Assembly (NCBI RefSeq): GCF_000711245.1
Contig: NZ_JOMH01000001.1
Coordinates: forward strand, 3,342,830 to 3,406,829
Source of the DNA: Polycyclovorans algicola TG408
Lineage (GTDB): Bacteria > Pseudomonadota > Gammaproteobacteria > Nevskiales > Nevskiaceae
DNA length: 64,000 bases
Reading direction: 5' to 3'
A program made the position numbers and the translations under genes. The notes under the pieces were generated by a model, which was not told the DNA's origin, did no database searches, and was given only the letters and a program-made list of their open reading frames with translations. Numbering within the stretch: the stretch's first letter is position 1; each line of letters begins with the position of its first letter. Positions 1-7,334 of this stretch are shown piece by piece.

Positions 1-65
1 TCGGCAATATCACGCTGACCCCCGATCAGCACGGTTTCTACGCGTCATTCCAAGCGTCCTTCTAA
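1..65 (+). CDS. C-terminal end of an outer-membrane beta-barrel protein (probable TonB-dependent receptor), partial
   Basis: Only the last 20 codons lie in the window, read from base 3 and closed by TAA at 63-65. The tail reads YASFQASF and ends in phenylalanine with alternating aromatic and small residues, which is the C-terminal beta-strand signature recognised by the BAM complex. The assignment to TonB receptors is an inference from this signature and from the exported redox genes that follow; any other outer-membrane barrel would look the same here. Confidence 0.5.
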   Translation, partial: GNITLTPDQHGFYASFQASF

Positions 66-75
66 GCGTCACCTC

Positions 76-127
76 GTGAGTATCGGCATTCGCACCTCAC
101 CCCCTCGGTGCCGACGCTCACATTTTT
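76..127 (+). terminator. Probable intrinsic terminator after the barrel gene
   Basis: GTGAG...TCGGCA (76-88) pairs with TGCCGA..CTCAC (109-121), with a two-base mismatch in the stem, and is followed by ATTTTT. The loop is about 20 nt long, so termination may be partial, leaving read-through into the globin gene. Confidence 0.45.
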
Positions 128-163
128 AACTTCGCCATTCCCATGGCATTCAGGAGAAGCTTC

Positions 164-661
164 ATGAACATCAAGTCTGCATTTAAAGTCACCGCCACCA
201 CAGCCGCCTTGGCGTTTGCCGTTGCAGGGACCCAGCCCGCCTTCGCCCAAGACGGACCGGCATTTGATGCCAGCGGCAAGGCCAAGGCTTTCCCAGGCAT
301 TCCCAGTGGCACGGTCGAAGCCATGGGCGGCGAAGCCGGTATCAACCTTTGGGTCAAGCAACTGTTTCACTATATTTTGCTTGATTACCGCATTGCGCCG
401 ATTTTTATCGAGCACGGCAACATTGAGCGGCAAATTGCACTCAATACCCAGCTCGTCCAGCGCGTTCTGGGTAATGGCGAAGAGTATATGGGCGCCAGCA
501 TGACGGCGGCCCACGGCGACTTGGGCATTACTATGGAAGAGTTCAACGCGGTGGTTGAAGCAGCCTACAACGCCTGCGACGCGGTGAGCTATCACTACTA
601 CCAGTGCAACCAGATTATTGCCGGCCTGGCGCCGTTTACCTTTGACATTGTCACGCAGTAA
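164..661 (+). CDS. Exported truncated haemoglobin (group 1-like)
   Basis: A 165-residue protein with an N-terminal signal peptide (MNIKSAFKV..., cleavage near AFA-QD, residues 1-26) followed by a group 1 truncated-globin fold: MGGEAGI at the A helix, LFHYILLDYRIAPIF over the B/C helices with the CD1 Phe, and AAHGDLGI carrying the proximal F8 histidine. The start at 164 is chosen over the upstream ATG at 143 because AGGAGA lies just before it and it opens directly with the signal peptide. Truncated globins are normally cytosolic, so export is the unusual part; it would place haem-bound O2/NO chemistry in the periplasm. The position expected to be TyrB10 appears to be His. Two cysteines near the C terminus could form a disulfide. 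It is followed by FMN-binding and PepSY proteins, suggesting a redox unit. Confidence 0.75.
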   Translation: MNIKSAFKVTATTAALAFAVAGTQPAFAQDGPAFDASGKAKAFPGIPSGTVEAMGGEAGINLWVKQLFHYILLDYRIAPIFIEHGNIERQIALNTQLVQRVLGNGEEYMGASMTAAHGDLGITMEEFNAVVEAAYNACDAVSYHYYQCNQIIAGLAPFTFDIVTQ

Positions 662-709
662 TCAATGTTGGTTGTGATGTCTGCAGCCCTCATTCAATTG
701 GGCCTAAAA

Positions 710-746
710 CCGGTTGACTCATGGCCTACAGCTTTGAGTCAACCGG
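710..746. repeat. Perfect 12-bp inverted repeat between globin and FMN-binding genes
   Basis: CCGGTTGACTCA (710-721) is repeated in reverse complement as TGAGTCAACCGG (735-746) around a 13-nt loop. No T-run follows, so it is not a standard terminator. It may be an mRNA-processing hairpin that sets different globin and FMN-protein levels, or an operator. Confidence 0.5.
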
Positions 747-797
747 CATTGTCGGTTATGAGAACCGCACTTTCTAGTAACTCGTGGAATTCAATCA

Positions 798-1409
798 ATG
801 ATCAAACTTATTAATACATTTCGTTTGAAGGCCACTCGGCAGGGTTCAACCCAATACGGCGCCACATTCTGGTTGCGCGCATCAGCGCTGTCGGTCGCCG
901 CCGCCGTGACAGTGGCCGGCGCGGCGTGGGCCAAAGAAGCACGCTTTGAATTTTATTTTTACTTTCAGGAGCCGGAAGAATTTTTGTCCGAACACTTTGG
1001 CGCAACGCCGCCATCGCCTTCCGTCTTGGCCATTGAAGGTGACAAGAAGGAGGCCGTTCGCGACGTTTTCGAACGCTATTACCCCGATCCGCGCATGCGC
1101 TATTGGAGCGCCGATGGCTACACCGCGTGGATCTTCGACGACCTTGGAAAGAAGGGCTATCAGCCGACCACCAGCGCGTTTCTGGTCAAGGATGGCGAAA
1201 TCATCGACGCCCAGGTGCTGGTTTATCGCGAGTCACGCGGTCAGGAAGTTGGCGAAGAGTTCTTCCTTGAACAGCTCAAGGGCGCCAAGGCCGACGGTAA
1301 GGGCCTGACCGTCGAAGTGGACGCCATCACCGGCGCCACGGAGTCGGTTTACATGATGCAGCGCATGGCGCGCACCGCCATCACGCTCGATGCCTTGGTC
1401 AAGGAGTGA
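798..1409 (+). CDS. Exported FMN-binding domain protein (ApbE flavinylation substrate)
   Basis: A 203-residue protein with a signal peptide or anchor (hydrophobic residues about 25-44, ending GAAWAKE) and a C-terminal FMN-binding domain of the RnfG/NqrC type. The signature DAITGATES near residue 180 fits the D-x-x-(S/T)-G-A-T motif whose threonine receives FMN by phosphodiester linkage from ApbE. The expected role is one-electron transfer on the periplasmic side. Its stop is followed 4 bp later by the PepSY-type membrane gene, with the SD (AAGGAG) inside its last codons, so the two are translationally linked. The final acceptor is unknown; the neighbouring globin and the receptor suggest haem, NO/O2 or ferric iron. 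Confidence 0.75.
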   Translation: MIKLINTFRLKATRQGSTQYGATFWLRASALSVAAAVTVAGAAWAKEARFEFYFYFQEPEEFLSEHFGATPPSPSVLAIEGDKKEAVRDVFERYYPDPRMRYWSADGYTAWIFDDLGKKGYQPTTSAFLVKDGEIIDAQVLVYRESRGQEVGEEFFLEQLKGAKADGKGLTVEVDAITGATESVYMMQRMARTAITLDALVKE

Positions 1410-1413
1410 GCCC

Positions 1414-2313
1414 ATGTCACCGAGCTCCGCTGGCAACGCGCAACCCAAACTCCCCGCCGAGTCGGGCTCGAAAGGCCGTTTCCGCGCGATGATGCCCCGA
1501 CGGCTTCGGCAGTGGCGGTCGCGCAAGGGCGTCAAGACTGCACCGGGTCGCAGCAATGTTGGGATGTTTTTGCGCCAGTGGCACAAACGCGCGGGCCTTG
1601 CCGCGTTCATCTTCATGATTTGGCTCGGCGCCAGCGGCTTTTTGATCAACCAGAGTTCTGCCTGGGGCTACGACACGGCCCGAATTGACTGGACCTGGAT
1701 TACCGGACTGTACGGACTCAGGGCATCACCGCCGAAAAAGGGCTTTGTCGGCGCCGACGGCTGGGTGGCCAAGTCTGGAGACGTGGTCGCACTCGACGGC
1801 GCAGCACTGCCGTTTGAGATGCCCACGCCGCTGGGCGTAGTGTCCAGCGACGCGGGCGGCGAGGTGCTGTTGTTTATTGCCACTCGCGAAGCGCTCTACG
1901 CCGTGAAGCCGACCGGTGAACTCTACGAGCGGATGAGCTCACCCATCATTCCGGTCCGCGAGTTGTTGCGTGTCGGTACGCAGGCCTCCACCGTGGTCAT
2001 CGACAGCCCGGAAGGGCGTTTCGCAAGCAACGACGGGGGTCTGAGTTGGACGCCGCAAGCCGACGACACCAACGTAACGTGGTCAGAGCCAACTGACCTC
2101 ACCGAGGACCAGCGCGAAATGCTGGCGCCCTTCTCGCGTCCCAGCATGTCGCTGGAACAAACCCTGCTCGACCTGCACAGCGGCCGCATCTTTGGCGACA
2201 CTGGCGTGTGGGTGGTCAATATCGTCGGCATCCTGGCGATCTGGCTGGGCATCAGCGGCGTATGGATGACCTGGCGCATCAGCCGGCAGATGAACAACCG
2301 TCGCGGTCCCTGA
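1414..2313 (+). CDS. PepSY-associated transmembrane protein
   Basis: A 299-residue inner-membrane protein. A basic N-terminal tail (about 50 residues) precedes TM1 (GLAAFIFMIWLGASGFLI). A periplasmic region of about 170 residues follows, then the LLDLHSGRIFG motif and a C-terminal TM helix (VVNIVGILAIWLGISGVWM) typical of PepSY-TM proteins. Such proteins are found with flavinylated FMN-binding proteins and siderophore-iron reductases, where they are thought to carry electrons across the membrane. Histidines in TM1 (QWHKR) and before the last TM (DLHSG) could be haem ligands; that is inference. ATG 1414 is chosen because AAGGAG lies 7 bp upstream. Confidence 0.7.
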   Translation: MSPSSAGNAQPKLPAESGSKGRFRAMMPRRLRQWRSRKGVKTAPGRSNVGMFLRQWHKRAGLAAFIFMIWLGASGFLINQSSAWGYDTARIDWTWITGLYGLRASPPKKGFVGADGWVAKSGDVVALDGAALPFEMPTPLGVVSSDAGGEVLLFIATREALYAVKPTGELYERMSSPIIPVRELLRVGTQASTVVIDSPEGRFASNDGGLSWTPQADDTNVTWSEPTDLTEDQREMLAPFSRPSMSLEQTLLDLHSGRIFGDTGVWVVNIVGILAIWLGISGVWMTWRISRQMNNRRGP

Positions 2314-2608
2314 CCCCCTCGAATCCAGGTCTTTGCGGCGTACCGCGCGGCGCCCACCGCGCCGGTGCGCCGCCCACGTGAGCCCGCGCTGACCTGACGC
2401 CGCCACCGCGTTGCCTTGAATGCTGACGCCGCCCCCCATGGCGATAGACCAAGGCAGGCCACTCCGAAGGCAACCCCCGGTTGTGCCCAGCTTTGCCGTG
2501 ACCGTCACCGAGCGGTCCACCCATGCCGCCCACACGGCGACACTCCCCAACGTCAAACGCCTCATCACGGTGCACTGACCCGTGGTGGGGCAGCGCTGCG
2601 CCCTGCAG
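2314..2608. other. Gene-free stretch upstream of the porin control region
   Basis: No frame on either strand has a credible start, ribosome site or protein pattern. The long reverse-strand frames across here are low-complexity Arg/Gly/Ala products of GC-rich DNA. A weak half-conserved dyad (GCACTGACCCGTGGT, 2571-2585) could be a further NtrC contact. Confidence 0.4.
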
Positions 2609-2640
2609 GCACCGTTGCCGTGCGCGCACCCCCGACGTGC
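2609..2640 (+). promoter_or_regulatory. Two tandem NtrC-like binding dyads
   Basis: GCACC-GTTGC-CGTGC (2609-2623) and GCACC-CCCGA-CGTGC (2626-2640) each match the NtrC consensus GCACY-N5-RGTGC at nine of ten half-site positions. They are 17 bp apart and lie roughly 80-100 bp upstream of the predicted sigma-54 start, the usual enhancer distance. Confidence 0.5.
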
Positions 2641-2687
2641 GTCTGAAAAGGGCGCGCGACCCCCTGCATGCACCATGCGGAAGCACT

Positions 2688-2703
2688 TGGCACGCGGGTT
2701 GCG
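2688..2703 (+). promoter_or_regulatory. Sigma-54 promoter of the porin leader
   Basis: TGGCAC-GCGGG-TTGCG matches the -24/-12 consensus TGGCAC-N5-TTGCW except for the last base. Transcription would start near 2714, about 40 nt before the double-hairpin leader. Confidence 0.7.
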
Positions 2704-2755
2704 ATAGCTGTCCCACGTGAGGCAGGACAGGCTGCCCGCTACCAACACAAACATC

Positions 2756-2832
2756 GTTCTGCGCCAAAGGCGGCCGGAACCCCAGGACAACGCCGTCCAT
2801 CGATGCCCCTGGGGTGTCGGTGGATTTTTTTT
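2756..2832 (+). promoter_or_regulatory. ANTAR (NasT)-target leader: two hexaloop hairpins plus intrinsic terminator
   Basis: Hairpin P1 (2756-2780) has loop AAAGGC and a bulged C three pairs below it. Hairpin P2 (2785-2798) is GGAC-AACGCC-GTCC. Both loops carry the A1 and G4 recognised by ANTAR proteins. The 3' arm of P2 (2795-2798) is also the 5' arm of a terminator stem (2796-2808 with 2812-2824, a few wobbles) followed by eight T. P2 and terminator are therefore mutually exclusive: bound NasT should hold P1-P2 and let polymerase pass. NasT and NasS are encoded at 19092-20695. Confidence 0.75.
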
Positions 2833-3110
2833 GGAACTCACCCATGCACAACCCCCTTGAACGCACGACGGCCTGCGCCCGAACGCGCCAAACATTGACC
2901 GGCCAGCCACGCGGGTCACCACCCCCTAGCGGCTGACCCACCGGGCCCGGCGCCACGCGCCCGGGGACCGGAGACACGCCCGCTGACCTGAGGGCGTCAT
3001 CAACCCGACGAACCCCCGTCGCCGCGACCCCGTATCGCGCCGCGCCGGTCCGGTCGTGGGCGATGGTCGCCTCAGGGCCGCGACATCTGCTGTACCGCCG
3101 TACACGGAAC
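2833..3110. other. Untranslated stretch between ANTAR leader and porin
   Basis: No convincing gene. A 30-codon frame starts at ATG 2844 but has no ribosome site and a Pro/Thr/Arg-rich composition. The stretch is read as a long 5' UTR; a second promoter for the porin was not found in it. Confidence 0.35.
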
Positions 3111-3163
3111 CCGAACGCCAGTGCCGGCGGGTCGGCCCCGTTGACCGAAGGGCAATGGCGCCC
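3111..3163 (+). promoter_or_regulatory. Second, degenerate ANTAR-like hairpin pair next to the porin start
   Basis: Hairpin 3111-3135 closes on loop AGTGCC with a 4-bp upper stem, an internal mismatch and a 4-bp lower stem. Hairpin 3150-3163 is GGGC-AATGGC-GCCC. Both loops keep A1 and G4. A GC hairpin (3169-3184) and a pyrimidine run (3196-3210) follow, but no clean terminator overlaps the second hairpin. It is a weaker candidate than the pair at 2756. Confidence 0.35.
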
Positions 3164-3226
3164 GTTGTCGGCCTGCACCGGCCGGAACACCGACCTTTCT
3201 TATCTCTTTTGCAGGAGTCCATAGAC

Positions 3227-4429
3227 GTGAAGCATCGTTTGGCAGTGGCAGTACTCGGCAGCACCCTGGCTTTCGGCAGTCTCCCCGGCGTCTCTGCAGC
3301 ACCCGCACCCGGTTCACGCTTAGAGGCGGCCCTTAGCGGCGGCACCGTGAACCTTGACCTGCGGCTGCGCTACGAAGGCGTCGCGCAGGACAACGCGCTG
3401 GAGGACGCCGACGCGCTCACCGTGCGCACGGTGTTGGGCTATACCACCCAGTCTTGGAACGGCCTGAGCGGCTTTGTCGAAATGGAAAACGTCAACGCGC
3501 TGGTCGATGACTATTCCGGCGTGCCCCCGCCCGCACAGCATTCGGTGGTGCCCGACCCCGAGGGCACCGAGGTCAACCAGTGGGGGTTTCGCTACACCGG
3601 CATCAAAAATCTGGTTGCCACCGTGGGGCGCAGCAAGCTCATCCTCGACAACGCCCGCTGGGTGGGCAACGTCGGCTGGCGGCAAAACGAACAGACCTAC
3701 GACGGCTACTTTTTGAAGGCCACGCCGCTGGCCGGAGTGACGCTCAACGGCGCGTTCATCACCAACATCAACAGCATTTTTTTCACCAACATTGACCTTG
3801 AAGGCGTCTTGCTCAACGCCCAGTGGGTGGCCGTGCCGGCCCTAACGCTGACCGCCTACGCCTACCTGCTGGACTACGAACTGATCACCGCCGCCACGCC
3901 CGACCCCGACACCGTCGGCCTGCGCGCCACCGGCGGCGTGCCGCTGACACCCGCAGTCAAGCTCAGCTATGTGGCCGAATTTGCGCGCCAGGACGGCACG
4001 CTGATGACCGGCGAATTCGACGCCGACTACCTGCTGGGCGAGCTGGCGCTGGGGTTCAAGGGCATCTCGCTGGCGCTGGGCTACGAGCTGCTTGGCAGCG
4101 ACGGCGGCAACTACGCGGTGCAAACCCCGCTGGCCACGCTGCACGCCCACAACGGCTGGAATGACCTGTTTCTGGTGACGCCGCTGACCGGCCTGCAAGA
4201 CACCTACATTCGCCTCAGCGGCAGCATCGGCAAGGTGGCGTGGATGGCCAAGTACCATGAGTTCAGCGCCGACGAAGGCAATGCCGACTACGGCCGTGAG
4301 TTCAACGTACAGGTCACCCGGCCGCTGGTTGGCAAGCTCAATGGCGGGCTGAAATACGGCACCTATTCAGCCGACAGCCTGGCGGTGGACACCGACAAGT
4401 TGTGGGCGTGGCTGGGCTATTCGTTCTGA
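3227..4429 (+). CDS. Outer-membrane porin, alginate-export-type barrel; probable nitrate-regulon porin
   Basis: A 400-residue protein starting at GTG 3227 with AGGAG nine bases upstream; this start opens directly with a signal peptide (KHRLAVAVLGSTLAF, cut near VSA-AP). The mature part is a run of amphipathic strands: VNLDLRLRYEG, a WGFRYTGIKNL segment, LILDNARWVGNVGWRQNEQTYDG, and a final WAWLGYSF ending in Phe. These features fit the alginate-export/OprD-like channel group found in many soil and water bacteria; actual substrate cannot be read from the family. The upstream DNA carries a sigma-54 promoter, NtrC-like sites and a NasT-type leader matching those of nrtA, so a role in passage of nitrate or nitrite through the outer membrane is inferred. 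Confidence 0.75.
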   Translation: MKHRLAVAVLGSTLAFGSLPGVSAAPAPGSRLEAALSGGTVNLDLRLRYEGVAQDNALEDADALTVRTVLGYTTQSWNGLSGFVEMENVNALVDDYSGVPPPAQHSVVPDPEGTEVNQWGFRYTGIKNLVATVGRSKLILDNARWVGNVGWRQNEQTYDGYFLKATPLAGVTLNGAFITNINSIFFTNIDLEGVLLNAQWVAVPALTLTAYAYLLDYELITAATPDPDTVGLRATGGVPLTPAVKLSYVAEFARQDGTLMTGEFDADYLLGELALGFKGISLALGYELLGSDGGNYAVQTPLATLHAHNGWNDLFLVTPLTGLQDTYIRLSGSIGKVAWMAKYHEFSADEGNADYGREFNVQVTRPLVGKLNGGLKYGTYSADSLAVDTDKLWAWLGYSF

Positions 4430-4455
4430 AGCAAGCTCAGTCCACACGGCAAGGT

Positions 4456-4521
4456 CGTCGGGCTGGGGCCCGACCTACGGAGCGGTTTCCACCGCTTCCG
4501 TAGGTCGGCATTCATGCCGAC
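4456..4521. repeat. Cluster of three hairpins between convergent genes
   Basis: GTCGGGC-TGGG-GCCCGAC (4457-4474), CCTACGGAGCGG paired with CCGCTTCCGTAGG (4475-4504) and GTCGGCA-TTCA-TGCCGAC (4504-4521) follow each other. The related ACCTACGG/CCGTAGGT ends suggest a REP-like element. It lies between the convergent porin and TonB-receptor genes and may stop transcription from both sides, though it lacks T-runs. Confidence 0.55.
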
Positions 4522-4530
4522 GAGCGCCGC

Positions 4531-6912
4531 TCAGAACTCCCAGCCAAACTTCACGCCATAAATGCGCGGCTGGCCGGCAAAGCCGACGATGGTGCTGCCC
4601 AGAGCATTCACCGTGCGGCGGTATTCCTCATCCAGCGCGTTGGTCATGAAGCCGGTGACGCGCCACTGGTCCTGCGCATAAACCACCCGCAAGTCGAGCA
4701 GGCCGTAGCTGCTTTCTTCCGACAGCGGAATGCCGGAGCCGAAGCGGTTGTCGCCCTGGCCAGGCTCAAAGTAGAAATCGCTGAGCCAGGCGTAGTCGGC
4801 GCGCATGGTCAGCTCGCCGCGACCCAGTTCGAAGTAGGTTTCGGCGCCCAGACTCAGGGTGTTGTCGGGCGCACGAACCAGGTCGGTGCCCGAGAAATTG
4901 AGGTCCTGTTCGGCACTGAACACGTAGTCCTCGTAGGTGGCATCCAGATGGCCGTAGCTGAGATTCAGATCGAGGTGCTGATTGACCCGCACCAGGAACT
5001 CCAGATCCAGACCCATGACTTCACTCGATGCGGCGTTGCTGATCAGACTGACCGGCGCGCCGCCGGCGTCGATGATGCGTGACACCTGCAGGTCTTCATA
5101 ATCGTAGGTGAACACTGCCATGTTCAGCTGCGCACGGCCGCCGAACAGGCGCGACTTGTAGCCGATCTCCCAGGCTTCGATTTCTTCGGGCTCGAACAGC
5201 ACGTTGGCCTGCGCCGCCGAGAACGGCACGTACTGGAAGCCGCCGCTCTTGAAGCCAGTGCTGTAGCTGGCGTAGACGCTCTGGTCAGGCGTGAGCTTGA
5301 AGTTGGCGACGACGCGCGGGTCCAGCGAATCGTAATCGGCCTTGTTGAACACCTGAAAATCGGTGGCGATGATCGGCGCCGCGTCGGTGGTGGTGCCGGT
5401 CTGGGTGGCCTCCTTGTCATCGCGGGTGTAGCGCAGGCCCAAGGTCAGGTCCAGCCGCTCGGTCAGGTGCGCGGTGACTTCAGAGAAGAGGGCGTAGCTG
5501 GTGATCTTGTAGTCCGAGCTGGCCACGTCCAGCGCCGGGGTGCCGGCGGCGGCCCGCACCGCGCTGTCGACGCCGATGAAGAACTGGTCTTCACGCGTAC
5601 TGCGGTCGTCGTAGTAGAAGCCGCCCACAATCCAGTCGAGAAAGCCGTTCATCGAGAAGGCGCCGTCGGCGTTGGACGCGATGCGGAGTTCCTGGGTGAA
5701 TTGGTCGGACTCTTCGGCACTGAACTGGTCGATGACCGACAGCGACGAACCTTCCAGGTCGCGTCCGTCCTCGATGTCCAGCGTGCGGAAAGCGCTCACC
5801 GAGGTCAGGGTGACGTCGCCCAGATCCCAGTTCACCCGTCCCACATAAGCGCGCGCGTCGCGATCCAGCGTGGGGTCGGTGTCGGCCGTGCCGCGGCGCA
5901 GATCAGGGTTGGCCACCGCCGCGGTGCCGGCAGGGGTGAAAAAGGTGGCAGTCGGGTTGGCCGGATCACCGGCCGCCGAGGGCCCGGTGCCCTGGTTGAA
6001 GCCACCAAACGCCGCTTCGTTGCCGTCGTGCAGCGTTTCCACACTCAGGTCGATGCGCAGCGCGTCGCTGGGCAGATAGGCCAACCGGAAGCGGCCACCC
6101 GTGTTGTCGACGCCCTGGAAGCTGTTGCCGGTGGCCAGGTTGGTCACGTAGCCATCACGATAGGCGTGCCAACCGGCGACCCGAAATTGCAGGTTGCCGG
6201 ATTCATTCAACGGCCCGCCGGCGGCGGCAAAAGCTTCGTTACCGCCGAAGTTGCTGATGCCGAATTCGCCCTCACCCTCAAACTCCGGCGTCGGGCCCTT
6301 GCTGACGATGTTGATTGCGCCGCCAATGGTGTTGCGGCCATACAGCGTGCCCTGCGGGCCGCGCAGCACTTCGATGCGTTCGATGTCCTTGAGCGCGCCG
6401 AATGAGCCGGTGGAGCGCCCCAGGTAAACCTCGTCGGCAAACACGCCGACCGAACTCTCAGAGCCGGGGTCGAACGAGCGGGTGCCGATGCCGCGAATGT
6501 ACAACTGCGGACGCGCGGCGCCGAAGCTGCCGAAGTAAACGCTGGGGACGCGCGGCGCGACGTTCTCGATGGACTCGATGCCCAAGCCGCGCACCTTGTC
6601 GTCGGTGAACGCTGACAGGGCAATGGGAATGTCCTGTGCCCGCTGCTCGCGCTTCTGCGCGGTGACCACGATCTCTTCAATGGCGTAGTCGTTGCGCGGC
6701 GCGGGGGCCGCCTCGGCCTCGGCCGGTTCAGGCGAGGTCGCCGGGGCCGCCTCGTCGGCACCCGTCGAGGACTCGAACTCGTCCCAGTCGATTTCACCCT
6801 CGCCGCCCTGGGCGTGAAGGCTGGGACCATAAAGTGAGGCCGCACACGCGGCGATCGACAACACGGTGACGCGACGAACAACCCGCTCGGCGGGTGAATG
6901 CTTCTTGGCCAT
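4531..6912 (-). CDS. TonB-dependent outer-membrane receptor
   Basis: A 793-residue receptor with signal sequence (residues about 1-35, ending LHAQGG), an acidic linker rich in Glu/Ala/Pro, the TonB box region EEIVVTAQKREQ, a plug domain with LYIRGIGTRS, IERIEVLRGPQGTLYGRNT and GGAINIVSK, and a 22-strand barrel ending GVKFGWEF. The start at 6912 follows a strong SD (GGGAGGAGAG) and begins MAKKHSP. The plug pattern is that of the CirA/iron-complex-type receptors common in Sphingomonadales and Nevskiales. The gene diverges from nrtA across 538 bp, so it may share regulators with nitrate genes, but no ANTAR leader or Fur box was seen on its side. Substrate unknown. Confidence 0.9.
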   Translation of the reverse strand: MAKKHSPAERVVRRVTVLSIAACAASLYGPSLHAQGGEGEIDWDEFESSTGADEAAPATSPEPAEAEAAPAPRNDYAIEEIVVTAQKREQRAQDIPIALSAFTDDKVRGLGIESIENVAPRVPSVYFGSFGAARPQLYIRGIGTRSFDPGSESSVGVFADEVYLGRSTGSFGALKDIERIEVLRGPQGTLYGRNTIGGAINIVSKGPTPEFEGEGEFGISNFGGNEAFAAAGGPLNESGNLQFRVAGWHAYRDGYVTNLATGNSFQGVDNTGGRFRLAYLPSDALRIDLSVETLHDGNEAAFGGFNQGTGPSAAGDPANPTATFFTPAGTAAVANPDLRRGTADTDPTLDRDARAYVGRVNWDLGDVTLTSVSAFRTLDIEDGRDLEGSSLSVIDQFSAEESDQFTQELRIASNADGAFSMNGFLDWIVGGFYYDDRSTREDQFFIGVDSAVRAAAGTPALDVASSDYKITSYALFSEVTAHLTERLDLTLGLRYTRDDKEATQTGTTTDAAPIIATDFQVFNKADYDSLDPRVVANFKLTPDQSVYASYSTGFKSGGFQYVPFSAAQANVLFEPEEIEAWEIGYKSRLFGGRAQLNMAVFTYDYEDLQVSRIIDAGGAPVSLISNAASSEVMGLDLEFLVRVNQHLDLNLSYGHLDATYEDYVFSAEQDLNFSGTDLVRAPDNTLSLGAETYFELGRGELTMRADYAWLSDFYFEPGQGDNRFGSGIPLSEESSYGLLDLRVVYAQDQWRVTGFMTNALDEEYRRTVNALGSTIVGFAGQPRIYGVKFGWEF

Positions 6913-7183
6913 GGTCTCTCCTCCCGGATATTTTTTAGGTCCGTCGCCGTGATCTGGCCGATCAGGCTCGGGGGTTACCGCTCTCGAAATCGCAGTCCGG
7001 TGGCATCGGGAGACGCCGCGCCGTTCAGCGCCGTGCAAGGTCGAATGTAGGGTGCCATACCATCTGGGTCAATGACCGCCGACCAGCGGTGCGAATCACC
7101 CCGACGGGCGCGCCCGGGGCGTGCGCGACTGGAGACCGTGGCGCAATGGCAAACGCGTACCGGCCCAAAAGGCGAACCGCTTT

Positions 7184-7209
7184 GGTGCATTGACGCACCG
7201 ATCCGGTGC
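7184..7209 (+). promoter_or_regulatory. NtrC-binding dyad upstream of nrtA
   Basis: GCACC-GATCC-GGTGC (7195-7209) is a perfect match to the NtrC consensus GCACY-N5-RGTGC and overlaps a second palindrome GGTGC-ATTGAC-GCACC (7184-7199). It is centred about 130 bp before the predicted sigma-54 start. A T-run follows, so it resembles a terminator, but its place ahead of the promoter favours an enhancer. Confidence 0.65.
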
Positions 7210-7305
7210 TTTTTTCGTCCGATGCGGCAGCGTGCCTCGTTTTGGAACAGGTGCGCCTCAATTTCAGGCACGTCGACACGCCCGCCCATCAAGGCCAATG
7301 ATGGT

Positions 7306-7321
7306 TGGCACGAAGCCTGCT
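7306..7321 (+). promoter_or_regulatory. Sigma-54 promoter of the nrt-nir-nas operon
   Basis: TGGCAC-GAAGC-CTGCT differs from TGGCAC-N5-TTGCW at one base. The GC at 7319-7320 predicts a start near 7332, three bases before hairpin P1 of the leader, which is the compact layout expected for an ANTAR-controlled transcript. Confidence 0.7.
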
Positions 7322-7334
7322 TAGCTGTACCCGA

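Noticed and set aside
2279-3190. 303-residue open frame on the minus strand across the porin leader
   Set aside because: Arg/Gly/Ala-rich shadow of GC-rich DNA with no SD. The plus strand carries promoter and RNA signals in the same place.
7184-7216. Hexaloop hairpin GGTGC-ATTGAC-GCACC overlapping GCACC-GATCC-GGTGC plus T-run, like another ANTAR terminator
   Set aside because: It lies about 120 bp upstream of the predicted sigma-54 start and so is not in the transcript. The second palindrome is a perfect NtrC site, which explains it better.
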